Assembly: GCA_001972305.1 (NCBI GenBank)
Contig: BDDD01005788.1
Coordinates: forward strand, 1-64,000
Direction of reading: 5' to 3'
DNA length: 64,000 nt
Origin: Cephalotus follicularis
Lineage: Eukaryota > Streptophyta > Magnoliopsida > Oxalidales > Cephalotaceae
Position numbers and translations under genes: made by a program. Each line of letters begins with the position of its first letter. Within the stretch, counting starts at the first letter, position 1. Shown in pieces: positions 1 through 9,171 of the stretch. Under the pieces are notes generated by a model. The model was given only the letters and a program-made list of their open reading frames with translations, had not been told where the DNA came from and searched no databases.

Positions 1-312
1 ACCATAGTCGGTATCGGAAAATGCATGTAAATTAAACAAAGAATCATTTGAATAAAACAATCCTAATAAAGGGGTGTAGGCAAGATATCTAAAGATTCGC
101 TTAACCGCAATTAAGTGAGATTATTTAGGTGATGATTGAAACCTAGCACATAGACATACGCTAAACATTATGTCCGGTCTACTAGCTGTAAGATAAAGAA
201 GTGATCCTATCATACTTCTATAAAGCTTTTGATCTACCTCTTTACCATTCTCATCCTTGTCGAGTTTGGTCGTTATGCTCATTGGAGTCTTGCAAGGCTT
301 TGAGTGTTCCAT
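1..312 (-). pseudogene. pol: copia RT C-terminus and start of RNase H
   Basis: The frame encodes the end of the copia RT region, including a YRSMIGSLLYLTASRPDIMF block typical of the RT-RNase H junction. A TAA at 121-123 replaces the codon expected for Glu in the conserved P-K-E-S-H motif. Downstream of this stop the same frame stays open to the window edge and reads as recognisable RNase H linker (AVKRIFRYL). It is separated from the main RT frame by an in-frame TGA at 319-321. Both are point nonsense changes with no shift of frame. The catalytic RNase H residues lie outside the window. Confidence 0.8.
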
Positions 313-318
313 TCCAAA

Positions 319-1656
319 TCATTTGAGTAAGTCCTTTGTGTATTTGGATTGGTTGATGAAAGGGCCTTCATTTCCTTGTTGGATTTGAAATCCAAGGAAA
401 TACTTGAGTTCTCCCATCATGCTCATCTCGAATTCACCTTTCATAGTGTTAGCAAACTCAACGCAAAGAGAATCATTAGTAGAACCTAAAATAATGTCAT
501 CTACATAAATTTGCACAATAAGAATATCATTAAGCTTAGTTTTTACAAAAAGATTTTTATCAACTAAGTCTCTTTTAAAATCATTTTCCAAGAGAAATTT
601 TGAAAGCCTTTCATACCAAGCTCTTGGTGCTTGCTTCAAGCCATAAAGTGCTTTTGATAATTTAAAAACATGATCGGGAAAATGCATATTTTCAAAACCC
701 GGAGGTTGTTTAACATAAACTTCCTCATTTATGATACCATTCAAAAATGCACTTTTAACATCCATTTGATGCAATTTAAATCCTTTAAAACATGAAAATG
801 CCATTAACAATCTAATTGCTTGTAACCTAGCTACGGGAGCAAAGGTTTCATCATAGTCAATGCCTTTTTCTCGACTATAACCTTGTGCAACTAATCTAGC
901 CTTATTTCTAATAACCAACCCATTTTCATCCATTTTATTTCGAAAAATCCATTTAGTTCCAATGATGGATTGATTTGTAGGCCTAGGAACTAGGGACCAA
1001 ACATTACTTTTGTCGAATTGGTTTAGTTCCTCTTGCATGGCCACAATCCAATAATCATCTTTAAGAGCATCAAAAATATTTTTGGGTTCAATATTAGAAA
1101 TAAAAGCTACATTATCATAATACTCCCTAAGAGCGGAACGAGTTCTTACCCCTTCGGTAGGATTACCGATTACCTCGTTGTCTTTTACATATTCTCTTTC
1201 TCTTCTTGCTATTGACTCCTTGGTGACTTGAATTTGTTGGATATCCTCTTCATGTGCACCTTCTTCTTCATTCTTGTCAATTTTGACATCTTTTTTGGAT
1301 ATGTCCAAGCCTTCCATTTGCTCCAATATACCTACATCATCAACAATATCTCCCTTTCTCGGAGCACTATTAGACTCTTCAAACAATACATGAATAGACT
1401 CTTCAATAATCACAGTTCTTTTATTAAAGACTCGATATGCTTTAGAATTTAAAGAGTAGCCTAGAACAATTCCTTCATCACTCTTGGTATCAAATTTTCC
1501 AAGATTGTCTTTCCCATTGTTTAAAATAAAAACTTTGCAACCAAAAGGTCTCAAATGACTAACATTTGGTTTTCTATCATTAAAAAGTTCATATGGGGTT
1601 TTCTTTAAAATAGATCGAATCATGACTCTATTTATTATATAGCATGCGGTGTTCAC
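319..1656 (-). pseudogene. pol: copia integrase C-terminus and reverse transcriptase
   Basis: This 445-codon open stretch starts in the integrase C-terminal region (RPFGCKVFILN, then the VLGYS block), passes a linker rich in acidic residues and enters reverse transcriptase. RT landmarks are GTKWIFRNKMDENG, RNKARLVAQGYS, the DVKSAFLNG block with one catalytic Asp, ALYGLKQAPRAWY, and the YVDD catalytic box followed by I-I-L-G-S. It continues into the connection region. The enzyme would copy element RNA into cDNA in cytoplasmic particles. It is not independent: on its 5' side an in-frame TAA after L-P-K cuts it from integrase, and a TGA ends it before RNase H. The domain itself looks well preserved. 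Confidence 0.88.
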
Positions 1657-1671
1657 GGCTTCGGCCCAAAG

Positions 1672-2667
1672 TTATTTTGGCAAATTGTTTTCACAAAGCA
1701 TGGTTCTCCCCATTTCTTCTAGGGTTCTATTCCTCCTTTCAACAACACCATTTTTTTGAGGAGTTCTAGGAGTCGAGAAGTTATGGTGAATACCAAGTTC
1801 ATCACAAAAGTTTTCAAAACCAATGTTTTCAAATTCTTTACCGTGATCACTACGTATGCTAACAATAGATAGACTCTTTTCATTTTGAATTCGTCTAACA
1901 AATTTAATGAAGGATTCTAGAGCATCACTCTTTAAAGCTAAGAAAATAACCCATGTAAATCTAGAATAGTCATCTACAATAACTAAACCATATTGTTTGC
2001 CACCAAGGCTTAAAGTTCTAGTTGGTCCAAACAAGTCAATGTGTAAGAGTTGTAAAATTCTAGTAGTAGAAACAACATTTTTTACTTTAAAGGAAGTTCT
2101 TGTTTGTTTGCCTTGTGCGCAAGCATCACATAATTTATCATTTTCAAATTTCATTTTAGGCAAACCAATAACTAAGTCTTTTCTAGAAAGTTTAACAAGA
2201 ACATCCATGCTAGCATGGCCTAACCTTCTATGCCAAAGCCATTTATCATTAGTATTAGCATTAAAGCACACATCTTTGGAAAACATTTCTTTTAAATAAA
2301 CAACATACACATTTCCTTGCCTATGATCAACAAACTTTACAACATTGGTGCAAGAATCAATAATGTGACAAAGTGAGGACTCAAAATTAACTTTATATCC
2401 TTTATCACATAATTGACTAACACTAAGCAAATTATGCTTAAGGCCTACAACATAAGAAACATTTTCAATTAAAGTATTAAATTTGTTACCTATTGAGCCA
2501 ATACCAACAATTTTGGCTTTGTTGTTATCTCCAAAGGTGACATTTCCTCCATCAAATTCTTTAAGATCAATGAAGAGGCTTTTGTCACCCGTCATGTGCT
2601 TTGAGCACCCGCTATCCACGTACCACGGTTGTTCCTCCTTGTGGTTTGCTTGCAAGCACATTTCCAC
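1672..2667 (-). pseudogene. pol: copia protease, GAG-pre-integrase and integrase core
   Basis: Near the start, W-Y-V-D-S-G-C-S-K-H-M is the aspartic protease/GAG-pre-integrase motif. A GAG-pre-integrase zinc finger follows, with HRRLGHAS (two His) and LCDACAQGKQ (two Cys). The integrase catalytic core comes next: HIDLFGPT supplies the first Asp, SDHGKEFEN the second, and TPQKNGVVERRNRT holds the Glu, so DDE is complete. It ends at an in-frame TAA where other copia proteins read on into WAEAVNTA, which is in fact encoded right after the stop. The upstream junction with gag (about 2668-2690) contains a frameshift. Confidence 0.88.
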
Positions 2668-2689
2668 CTACAAAAACGTCAAAAGATTT

Positions 2690-4381
2690 TCACCTTGGTA
2701 CCCATTGTTTGTTGGGTCCTTTATAGTTACATTTTTGACTAATTGTTCCCTTGGGAACCCAAACTTGTCTAAATGTAATAGGATTGTGATTAGGAGATGG
2801 TCTAGTGTGTGAATGAGAGTGAGCAATCCTTTTAAAACATTTATTCCTAACATGTCCTATCTTATTGCAATATGTACAATGAGGTCTAGTTTTAGTATTC
2901 TTCAACTTAGCCTTAACCTCTAGAGGAGCATACCCTATACCGGTTTTGTCTAAGTACGATTTTTGACTAGCTAGCATCTCCTCTAATTTCTTGCTACCTA
3001 ATGTGAATTTACTTAATGATTTTTCTAAATTCACATTCTTTTCTTTGAGTGATTCTACTTCCTTTTCTAAAGCAATGTCATTACATGAAGTAGTATCCTT
3101 TTTAGCAATGTCATTTTTCAAAAGGGTAAGTTCACTTTTTAGTTTCTCATTTTCAAATACTAACGAGTCCTTCCCATTTTCAATGCTAACCATATTTTTC
3201 TTAAGTGAAGAACATTGTGAGCATTTCTTTTTAAACTCTACAAGCAATTCTTCAAAAGAAAATTGTAATTCACCAAAGGTGTAGGAATCATCTACCTCAT
3301 TGTCGCTTTCTTCATCATCACCCAATGCCATGAAGCAAAGATTTGCAACTTGCTCGGTGACCTCATCATCGGAGGAGTCATCATCACTAAGGTGCCATGC
3401 TTTGAGGGATTTCTTTTTGAAGAGCTTCTTCTTCTTTAATTGTGGACAATCCACCTTGATATGTCCCGGTTTGTTGCATTCAAAGCATGTGGGAGGATCC
3501 ATTTTGCTTCCCTCTCCCTTGTTAAGGTTCTTCTTTTGAAACCTTCTAGCTTTGTTCATCTTTGCGAATTTTGTGAATCTTTTCGCAAAGAGAACGTAGT
3601 CCTCTTCTTCTAGCTCCTCATCACTTGAGATTTCTTCCTTGTGAGTGCTCTTGAGGGATATGTCCTTCCTTATTTCTTCTTGCGGCTTTGTCTCCACAAG
3701 GTTGGAGGATTTCTTGTTTAGCTTTACCTCATGAGTCATGAGGGAGCCAAGTAATTCTTCAATTTCCATAGTCTTTAGATCCTTGGACTCTTCAATTGCC
3801 GTCACCTTGGGTTCCCACTCATCATTGAGACACCCTAGCAATTTCCTAACAAGTTCATCCTTTCCAAAGACCTTGCCAAGACCAAGTAAAACATTAGTAA
3901 TATCAAGCAACCGGTTATATAAATTCTTGATGGATTCATTAGGTTGCATCTTAAAAAATTCATAATCTCTATTTAATAAGGCAAGTTTAGCATTCTTAAC
4001 TTGCTCGGTACCCTCATGTGTGAGGATGAGAAATTTACACACATCATGTGAGGAGGTGCATCTCCTAACTAGATTGTATTCGGTTTTATCTAAAGATACA
4101 AGCAATATATTTAAAGCCTTATTATCTATAGTCAATTTCTTAAAGTCATCCACATCCCATTCGTCTTCCGATTTGGCAACGAGTTCATTTTTATCATTGG
4201 TTTTCATTGGGATGTGAGGGCCATTTTTTACACTAAGCCAATTCTTAAAGTCTCTAGACTTAAGGTAGATTTTCATATGAATTTTCCAATAAGGAAAATC
4301 GTCACCACTAAAGAACGGTACCTTAAATTCGGAGACATCATCATGGTTTCTAGTTTGGTTGTTCATGCTAGTTGAGGCCAT
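2690..4381 (-). CDS. gag: copia gag (nucleocapsid) polyprotein
   Basis: This 563-codon uninterrupted ORF begins at ATG 4381, about 45 bp inside the primer binding site. The N-terminal half is the copia gag core (F-F-S-G-D-D-F-P-Y-W-K, then N-R-L-L-D-I-T-N). A zinc knuckle C-x2-C-x4-H-x4-C is visible at CFECNKPGHIKVDC, followed by a Lys-rich patch and a coiled-coil region rich in Lys, Glu and Leu. A second knuckle, CTYCNKIGHVRNKC, lies near the C-terminus. Two knuckles plus a coiled coil between them fit Sirevirus gag. The protein would package element RNA. It is the only uninterrupted module of this copy; the frame to protease is shifted near 2690. Confidence 0.87.
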   Translation of the reverse strand: MASTSMNNQTRNHDDVSEFKVPFFSGDDFPYWKIHMKIYLKSRDFKNWLSVKNGPHIPMKTNDKNELVAKSEDEWDVDDFKKLTIDNKALNILLVSLDKTEYNLVRRCTSSHDVCKFLILTHEGTEQVKNAKLALLNRDYEFFKMQPNESIKNLYNRLLDITNVLLGLGKVFGKDELVRKLLGCLNDEWEPKVTAIEESKDLKTMEIEELLGSLMTHEVKLNKKSSNLVETKPQEEIRKDISLKSTHKEEISSDEELEEEDYVLFAKRFTKFAKMNKARRFQKKNLNKGEGSKMDPPTCFECNKPGHIKVDCPQLKKKKLFKKKSLKAWHLSDDDSSDDEVTEQVANLCFMALGDDEESDNEVDDSYTFGELQFSFEELLVEFKKKCSQCSSLKKNMVSIENGKDSLVFENEKLKSELTLLKNDIAKKDTTSCNDIALEKEVESLKEKNVNLEKSLSKFTLGSKKLEEMLASQKSYLDKTGIGYAPLEVKAKLKNTKTRPHCTYCNKIGHVRNKCFKRIAHSHSHTRPSPNHNPITFRQVWVPKGTISQKCNYKGPNKQWVPR

Positions 4382-4425
4382 GATCTTTTACTCAAGATGT
4401 TAATCTTAAAAATAAGAGCACACAA

Positions 4426-4437
4426 GCTCTGATACCA
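4426..4437 (-). other. primer binding site (initiator Met tRNA type)
   Basis: On the minus strand, TGGTATCAGAGC follows the LTR end (CTACA, then ATT). This 12-mer matches the 3' end of plant initiator methionine tRNA and is the standard copia minus-strand primer site. It fixes both the inner LTR border and the element's orientation. Confidence 0.9.
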
Positions 4438-4986
4438 ATTGTAGGAAGTCTAGAGGGGGGGTGAATAAACTTATAAAAATTTACTAGAAATATTTCTAGA
4501 AACAATTTAAACACTATCACACAATTGTGGAAATATAAAGAGTGTAGGGTTGAGAGAGATTGCAAACAGATGTATAGTGGTTCAGCAAACCACCTACGTC
4601 CACTCCCCAAGGCCTCCCCTTGAGTATTTCACTATGTATGCCCTAATCCGGGCTTGAAACTCCAACCGAGCTTCAACGACCTTCGCTCCAACCAAGCGAA
4701 TACAAATTTGCTCCAACCGAGCAATACAAGAGACAACCTCTCTTGTTTATATATGAAATAAAGTGTTTGAAGGATTACAAATTCTCAAGGAATTTGTTTT
4801 CAATTAGGCTCAATTCTCACAAAGCTCTTAGTGATAGAAAATGTAAAATGTAAAGGCTTTGTAACGAGTGTGATTGCTTTGATGTGATCTCTTTTGATGT
4901 TTAGAGTGCTTGGAATTGTACTTGAGATAGCTTGAATGAATATTCACTTTGAATGCTTGATTACTTGTGCAAGAGCTCAACTTTGG

Positions 4987-4994
4987 CTTATATA
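4987..4994 (-). promoter_or_regulatory. TATA box of Sirevirus LTR
   Basis: TATATAAG on the minus strand, inside GTATATAAGCC, lies about 40 bp downstream of the nearest palindrome in the array. Position and sequence fit the core promoter at the U3/R junction. Confidence 0.65.
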
Positions 4995-5037
4995 CTTTTG
5001 CTTCCAACTGATCTATTTTTAAAGTTCTGGTACAATC

Positions 5038-5548
5038 CAGTCGGCTAGATTCCTTGGGCAGTCAGCTGGATTTGATGGCACGTATTTCAAATATAGTCGT
5101 TGGTGATGACAGTCGGCTGCTTCCTCTGGGCAGTCGGCTGGTGGAGCCTGGCAGTCGGCTGGTGCTCTGTTCCAGTCGGCTGGTTGAGCTAAAATTGGAC
5201 TTACAGAAGCTACTGCCAAATGTTGCACAAATGGTGACAGTCGGCTGGATTTCTTGGCAGTCGACTGGTTGCCCCTGGCAGTCGACTGGTGCCCTGCTTC
5301 AGTCGGCTGGATGAGGTGTTGTGAAGATACAGAAGCTACTGCCTAAAATTGTCACCCTTGGCAGTCGACTGGGCCTCCTTGGCAGTCGGCTGTCTTGGCT
5401 TGGCAATCGACTGCTCCCCTGTGGCAGTCGGCTGGATCAAGTGTTCCTGCAGTTCCTGGAGTTGCTTGATGAACCAGTCGGCTACTCATCCCATGGCAGT
5501 CGACTACTCATCCTTGGCAGTCGGCTGCCCAACCTTGGCAGTTGGCTG
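5038..5548. repeat. 18-copy palindrome array, 21-bp phased (CAGTCGRCTG)
   Basis: Eighteen copies of CAGTCGGCTG or the perfect palindrome CAGTCGACTG (a few with one or two changes) start at 5038, 5059; 5110, 5131, 5152, 5173; 5238, 5258, 5279, 5300; 5362, 5383, 5404, 5425; 5475, 5497, 5518, 5539. Within clusters the spacing is 20-22 bp, almost always 21, which is two turns of B-DNA; clusters are 50-65 bp apart. The array sits just upstream of the LTR TATA box in U3. Palindrome-rich U3 regions are known for Sireviruses; this motif and phasing look particular to this family. Confidence 0.9.
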
Positions 5549-5826
5549 GATTGCCCTGTACCTGCAGAAATAGCCTTTTGCACACTTTGGACACAAGATC
5601 AAGTGAGTATATGAAGTGATAGCTCAGCGAATTATGCATACAAGTAATATATGTTTGTTAATCATCGAAATAACATATGTTAATGCAATTAACGGGGTGG
5701 CAAAGGCCAACACTTACGATAAGTTATCCTAAGGGAATTGTAAGTGATCAGATGGGGCTCAAGCATACATGGTTAAAAGCATAGAAGTTCATAAAGCAAA
5801 GATCCGAGCTTTCAAAAGTCCAGTAA

Positions 5827-5832
5827 TTTATT
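5827..5832 (-). terminator. AATAAA signal of antisense gene, element 1
   Basis: AATAAA on the minus strand lies about 60 bp beyond the stop of the antisense gene, after a T-rich stretch with GCAATGTA that is conserved in the 3' flanks of the other two copies. It is a plausible plant polyadenylation signal. Confidence 0.55.
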
Positions 5833-6840
5833 GATTAAAAGTAGTTACATTGCTAAAGAAAAATTACAAGGCAAAAGAAAGAAAAATCTACTCTAGCTTT
5901 CATCCCTTGAAGGGATGTCATGTACAATTGGAGAATGAGGCGATGGAGGATCCTCGGCTCTTGGTTCAGAAGGAGGCAGTGGAGGATCCTCAGCCACACG
6001 CTCAAGTAGAGGATCCTCGATCACGGGTTCAGCAGGAGGATCCATAGCCACGGGCTCAAGAGCAGGATCCTCGGCAACTATAAGAGAAAGAGGCTCCACA
6101 TCCAAAGGCTCAAGGTTGGGCTCCTCGGCAGGATCAATGAATGGAACCATATCATGACCCTCAGGCAACCACTCAGGTTCCTGAGCATGACTCTGCTCCT
6201 CGTCATGGGCCCAAATAGCTTCTTCCTCGGCATCATCAACACCCTTAGGAAAGAAGTCGTACCCAGTCACAAAAGGACCACAAATAATGGAGTCCAACGG
6301 AAGCTCCGGATGACATCCGACCATGTTTCGGCAGGTGTAAAATCCCCCAAGATAAAGGACCAATAACTCTTTAAGGACCTCCTTGTTAAAATCATGAGAG
6401 GGCTTGAAGTTGTCCATAGCCTTGGTCATAGCATCCTGAAATTCTGAGGAAGCTCTAAAGTCCTCCACTGCCTGGGCCTGTGCATCTCAAAACTCCGAGG
6501 AAGCCTTGAAGTCTAGGATAGCTCTGTCCACTGCCGCCGCAGTCCGAGCATCCTCCAGCTCATGAAACTTGGCAAGCTTCTCAGCATAAGCATTCAATTT
6601 GTCCTCAAGCAAGACGTTGTGGTGGATTGCAGCCTGCTTGGTCATTTTCTTCATTGCAAGGTCCTTGAGAGCCTGATTCTTCTCGGTAATGATAGTCTCT
6701 TGGACCCCAAGCACTTCCTCTAGTTGAGCACGGGCAATGTCCAATGACTTTTTAAGCTCAGCATTCTTAGCCCCGAGCTGCTCGTTCAAGGTGCTATCCT
6801 CCTCAGATCTATCCATCAGAAGGTGGGCATCGACCATGGC

Positions 6841-6915
6841 CTAAAAAAGAAACATAAAGATTAAAAAGAAGCAAAAGGCTTACTTAAAGGAAAAGGTTGG
6901 GAAGAGCTTACTGAC
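6841..6915 (-). other. Intron 2 of antisense gene, element 1 (75 bp)
   Basis: The minus strand has donor GTCAGTAAG after ...TTCAG-G and acceptor TTTCTTTTTTAG before GCCATGGTC. The interior is T-rich with CCAAC as a possible branch site. The same intron is 74 bp in element 2 and 75 bp in element 3, always phase 0. Confidence 0.7.
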
Positions 6916-7575
6916 CCTGAAGCAACTCTGGAAAAGGTGAGCCCACGTTTGGCTAATAGTCCATTTCTCCCTCACCTCCAACTCATGGGGAAAAAGACCT
7001 TCCTTTCCAAGTTCAACGGGAACACCGGGCGTCTTCAGGTAAACGCCAGACCTGCCGAATGCTCTGAGGATCTCTCTCACTTGCCCAAGCTTTTTCGGAA
7101 GGATATGGGAGGTCAGGGTCCTGGGAGCGCTCCTCGGTAGCTCCAGCCCGAGATGCGTATCCCTCATCTGTCCTCTGCCATCTCAAAGGATGGGCAAGAT
7201 TATCAGCAGCAAGCCTCTTGACACTTGCAATCTCAGCCCTCACCTCCATGGCCTCCTCGGTCATTGCCACCTTGGCATCCTCCGCCATGACCTCTTCGGC
7301 CACGGCCCCGGCTTCATCAACCTCGGCCCTAGCCCTGGTCTCATCGGCCTCCTCGGACCTAATCATGGCCTCCTCTCCCTCGACCCAAGCCTGCTGCTCG
7401 ACTTTGGCCTTAGCGGCAGCTTACTTGGCTATCCTTTTCCTTGTCGCAGCAGCAGTTTTCTCAAAGGCCTTCTTCTTCCTATGAGTTTCTAGCCTTATCT
7501 CCTCGGGATTAGCAGCTCGGGCAGCCTCCCGTCTAGCCCTTACGATATCCATTGTTGTTTCCCGAGATGTCATTA

Positions 7576-7667
7576 CTGCAAGGAATCACAAAAAAATGGT
7601 TAGAAACACATCAAAGATAAAGAATGAAAGTAAATTGAAGACAAAAATCCAAAGGAAAAAATAATAC
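7576..7667 (-). other. Intron 1 of antisense gene, element 1 (92 bp)
   Basis: Minus-strand donor GTATTA follows GAGAGCC, and acceptor TTCCTTGCAG precedes TAATGACATC. CTAAC, a branch-point match, lies about 25 bp before the acceptor. The phase-1 join keeps the frame. The matching intron in element 3 is also 92 bp. Confidence 0.7.
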
Positions 7668-9171
7668 GGCTCTCTCCTTCGACAGTAGCCGAGGACCCAG
7701 GTTCGTCTCGGGTATATTGTGACATGCCCGGACCCAGCCTCACTGGGATCCGCCGTGTCCGCTAAGAGGTCAAGCCTCCTATAAGAGACTCACTTTGTAG
7801 GTTCAGCAGATTAGACTTTCAAAAATATATTTTTAAGCATAAAATTTCTTTAAAACATAAAGAAAAACAGAAAGTTTCTTGAAAAACTTGAAAATAATTC
7901 TAACTCTTAAAATTTTACGAAAATTGGGCATGTAATAATCGTTTATCGGACTATGCCCCATGTAAAGAAAAACACAGTTTATAAACTCACACTCCCGAAG
8001 GAGGAAATCATCAGTTTGTATGGGCTCAGCCTTCAGCAAACTATAATTTAAACAAAAAACAAGTATGGGTTGGGCTCTGCCTCAACCATATTATCAAAAC
8101 TTGAAACATGAATAGGGCTCAGCCCCTTTTAAACAAAACCAAAATAGTTATATAAAAACATAAGTAATGCAGAAATTTAAATGCAACAATCGTGAATGAT
8201 ATGCTTGTGTTGACTCTGGTAGGCATGCCCTTGTGGTCTCACCCAAGCAGACAGACTGACTCCAGCTGACAGAGCTCAGCAGACTAACCTGTCAGAACTA
8301 AAAACAGAAAATATAGGAGGGGGTTAGTCCATGGAAGTAGTGGGATGCAACAAAAGACTCAGCAGAGTTTTTGCTCGCATATAAATATCTTTGCAGGAAA
8401 GATATAACAAAACTATAAAACTGAAACAGAATTTCATAAACAGAATCTGATTTGTAAAATAGATTAAAACAACTTAAACAGAATATCAATAAAACAGAAT
8501 GAAAAACCAAAATCCGATTTATAAAACAGCTCATAAACTCAAAACTAACAGAATCAGCAGAAAATCAGATTAGTCATCAGAAACTCAAATGTGTGTAGTC
8601 TTTAATCGATTTTAAACCAAATAAATATATAGAGATGCAGTTGGGTCTACTATGTAAGGTTGGCGTCTGGGCCCCGTCGGACCGAACGTCCAGCAGAAAT
8701 AGTGGCGATGACACCGTCGTGTCAAAGCATCAGCAGAAGGTCATACACGTGTAGACAATGCCTCTCATGGGCATCAGAAATATAAATAATACAATACCGA
8801 TATCTCCAGTGCATCATAATATACTTAAGCAGATTTCAGAAATATAGAAGTCACCAATACTTCAAAACAGATTTAACATAGTCAAAACAAATTCAGACAG
8901 ATACATAATTCATCAATGTTTCAAAACATACTTAAAACAAATTTCAAACAGATCCAGAAATCATTTTCTTATCAAATACAGATATATCTGAAAATAGCGT
9001 CATACTATGACTATCATCTTGCGAGCGTTTGAAACATTAAAAGAAAGTTCCAGATATTTAAACTTAAACATCTTTCAGAAACATAGTAGTCCAAAATCAT
9101 TCAGATACAGAAATACTTAAACGAAAACGTTCAAACATTCAAACCAATTAAAAGAAACTTTAGAGTAAAAA

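Larger units (their letters stand above)
1..5712 (-). mobile_element. Sirevirus-like Ty1/copia retrotransposon, 3' part outside window
   Basis: Reading on the minus strand, the order is LTR (4440-5712), primer binding site, gag, protease/integrase, reverse transcriptase and the start of RNase H, which runs off the left edge. This order (integrase before RT) defines Ty1/copia. Two zinc knuckles in gag and a 1.27-kb LTR fit the Sirevirus/Maximus lineage; the lineage call is from family resemblance. The polyprotein is broken by single-base stops and one frameshift, so this copy is dead. The right border is the TG...CA end of the LTR at 5712, followed by CTTAC as the presumed target-site duplication; its partner lies outside the window. 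It inserted into Tat-like element 1, because conserved 3'-flank sequence of that element's antisense gene resumes at 5713. Confidence 0.9.
4440..5712 (-). repeat. 5' LTR of the Sirevirus-like element
   Basis: The LTR is 1273 bp with TG...CA ends: on the minus strand it starts TGTTGGCCTTTGCC at 5712 and ends CCTACA at 4440, next to the primer binding site. It has a TATA box (4987-4994) and, upstream in transcription direction, five clusters of a 10-bp palindrome (5038-5548). ORFs on either strand through this region are by-products of the repeats. The other LTR is outside the window. Confidence 0.85.

Noticed and set aside
5038-5548. Regularly spaced repeats considered as a CRISPR-like array
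   Set aside because: The units are 10-bp palindromes with 11-bp gaps inside a plant LTR; no leader or cas genes.
5054-5614. Overlapping ORFs on both strands with periodic peptides
   Set aside because: They are translations of the 21-bp-spaced palindrome array in the LTR; no domain, and the region is U3.
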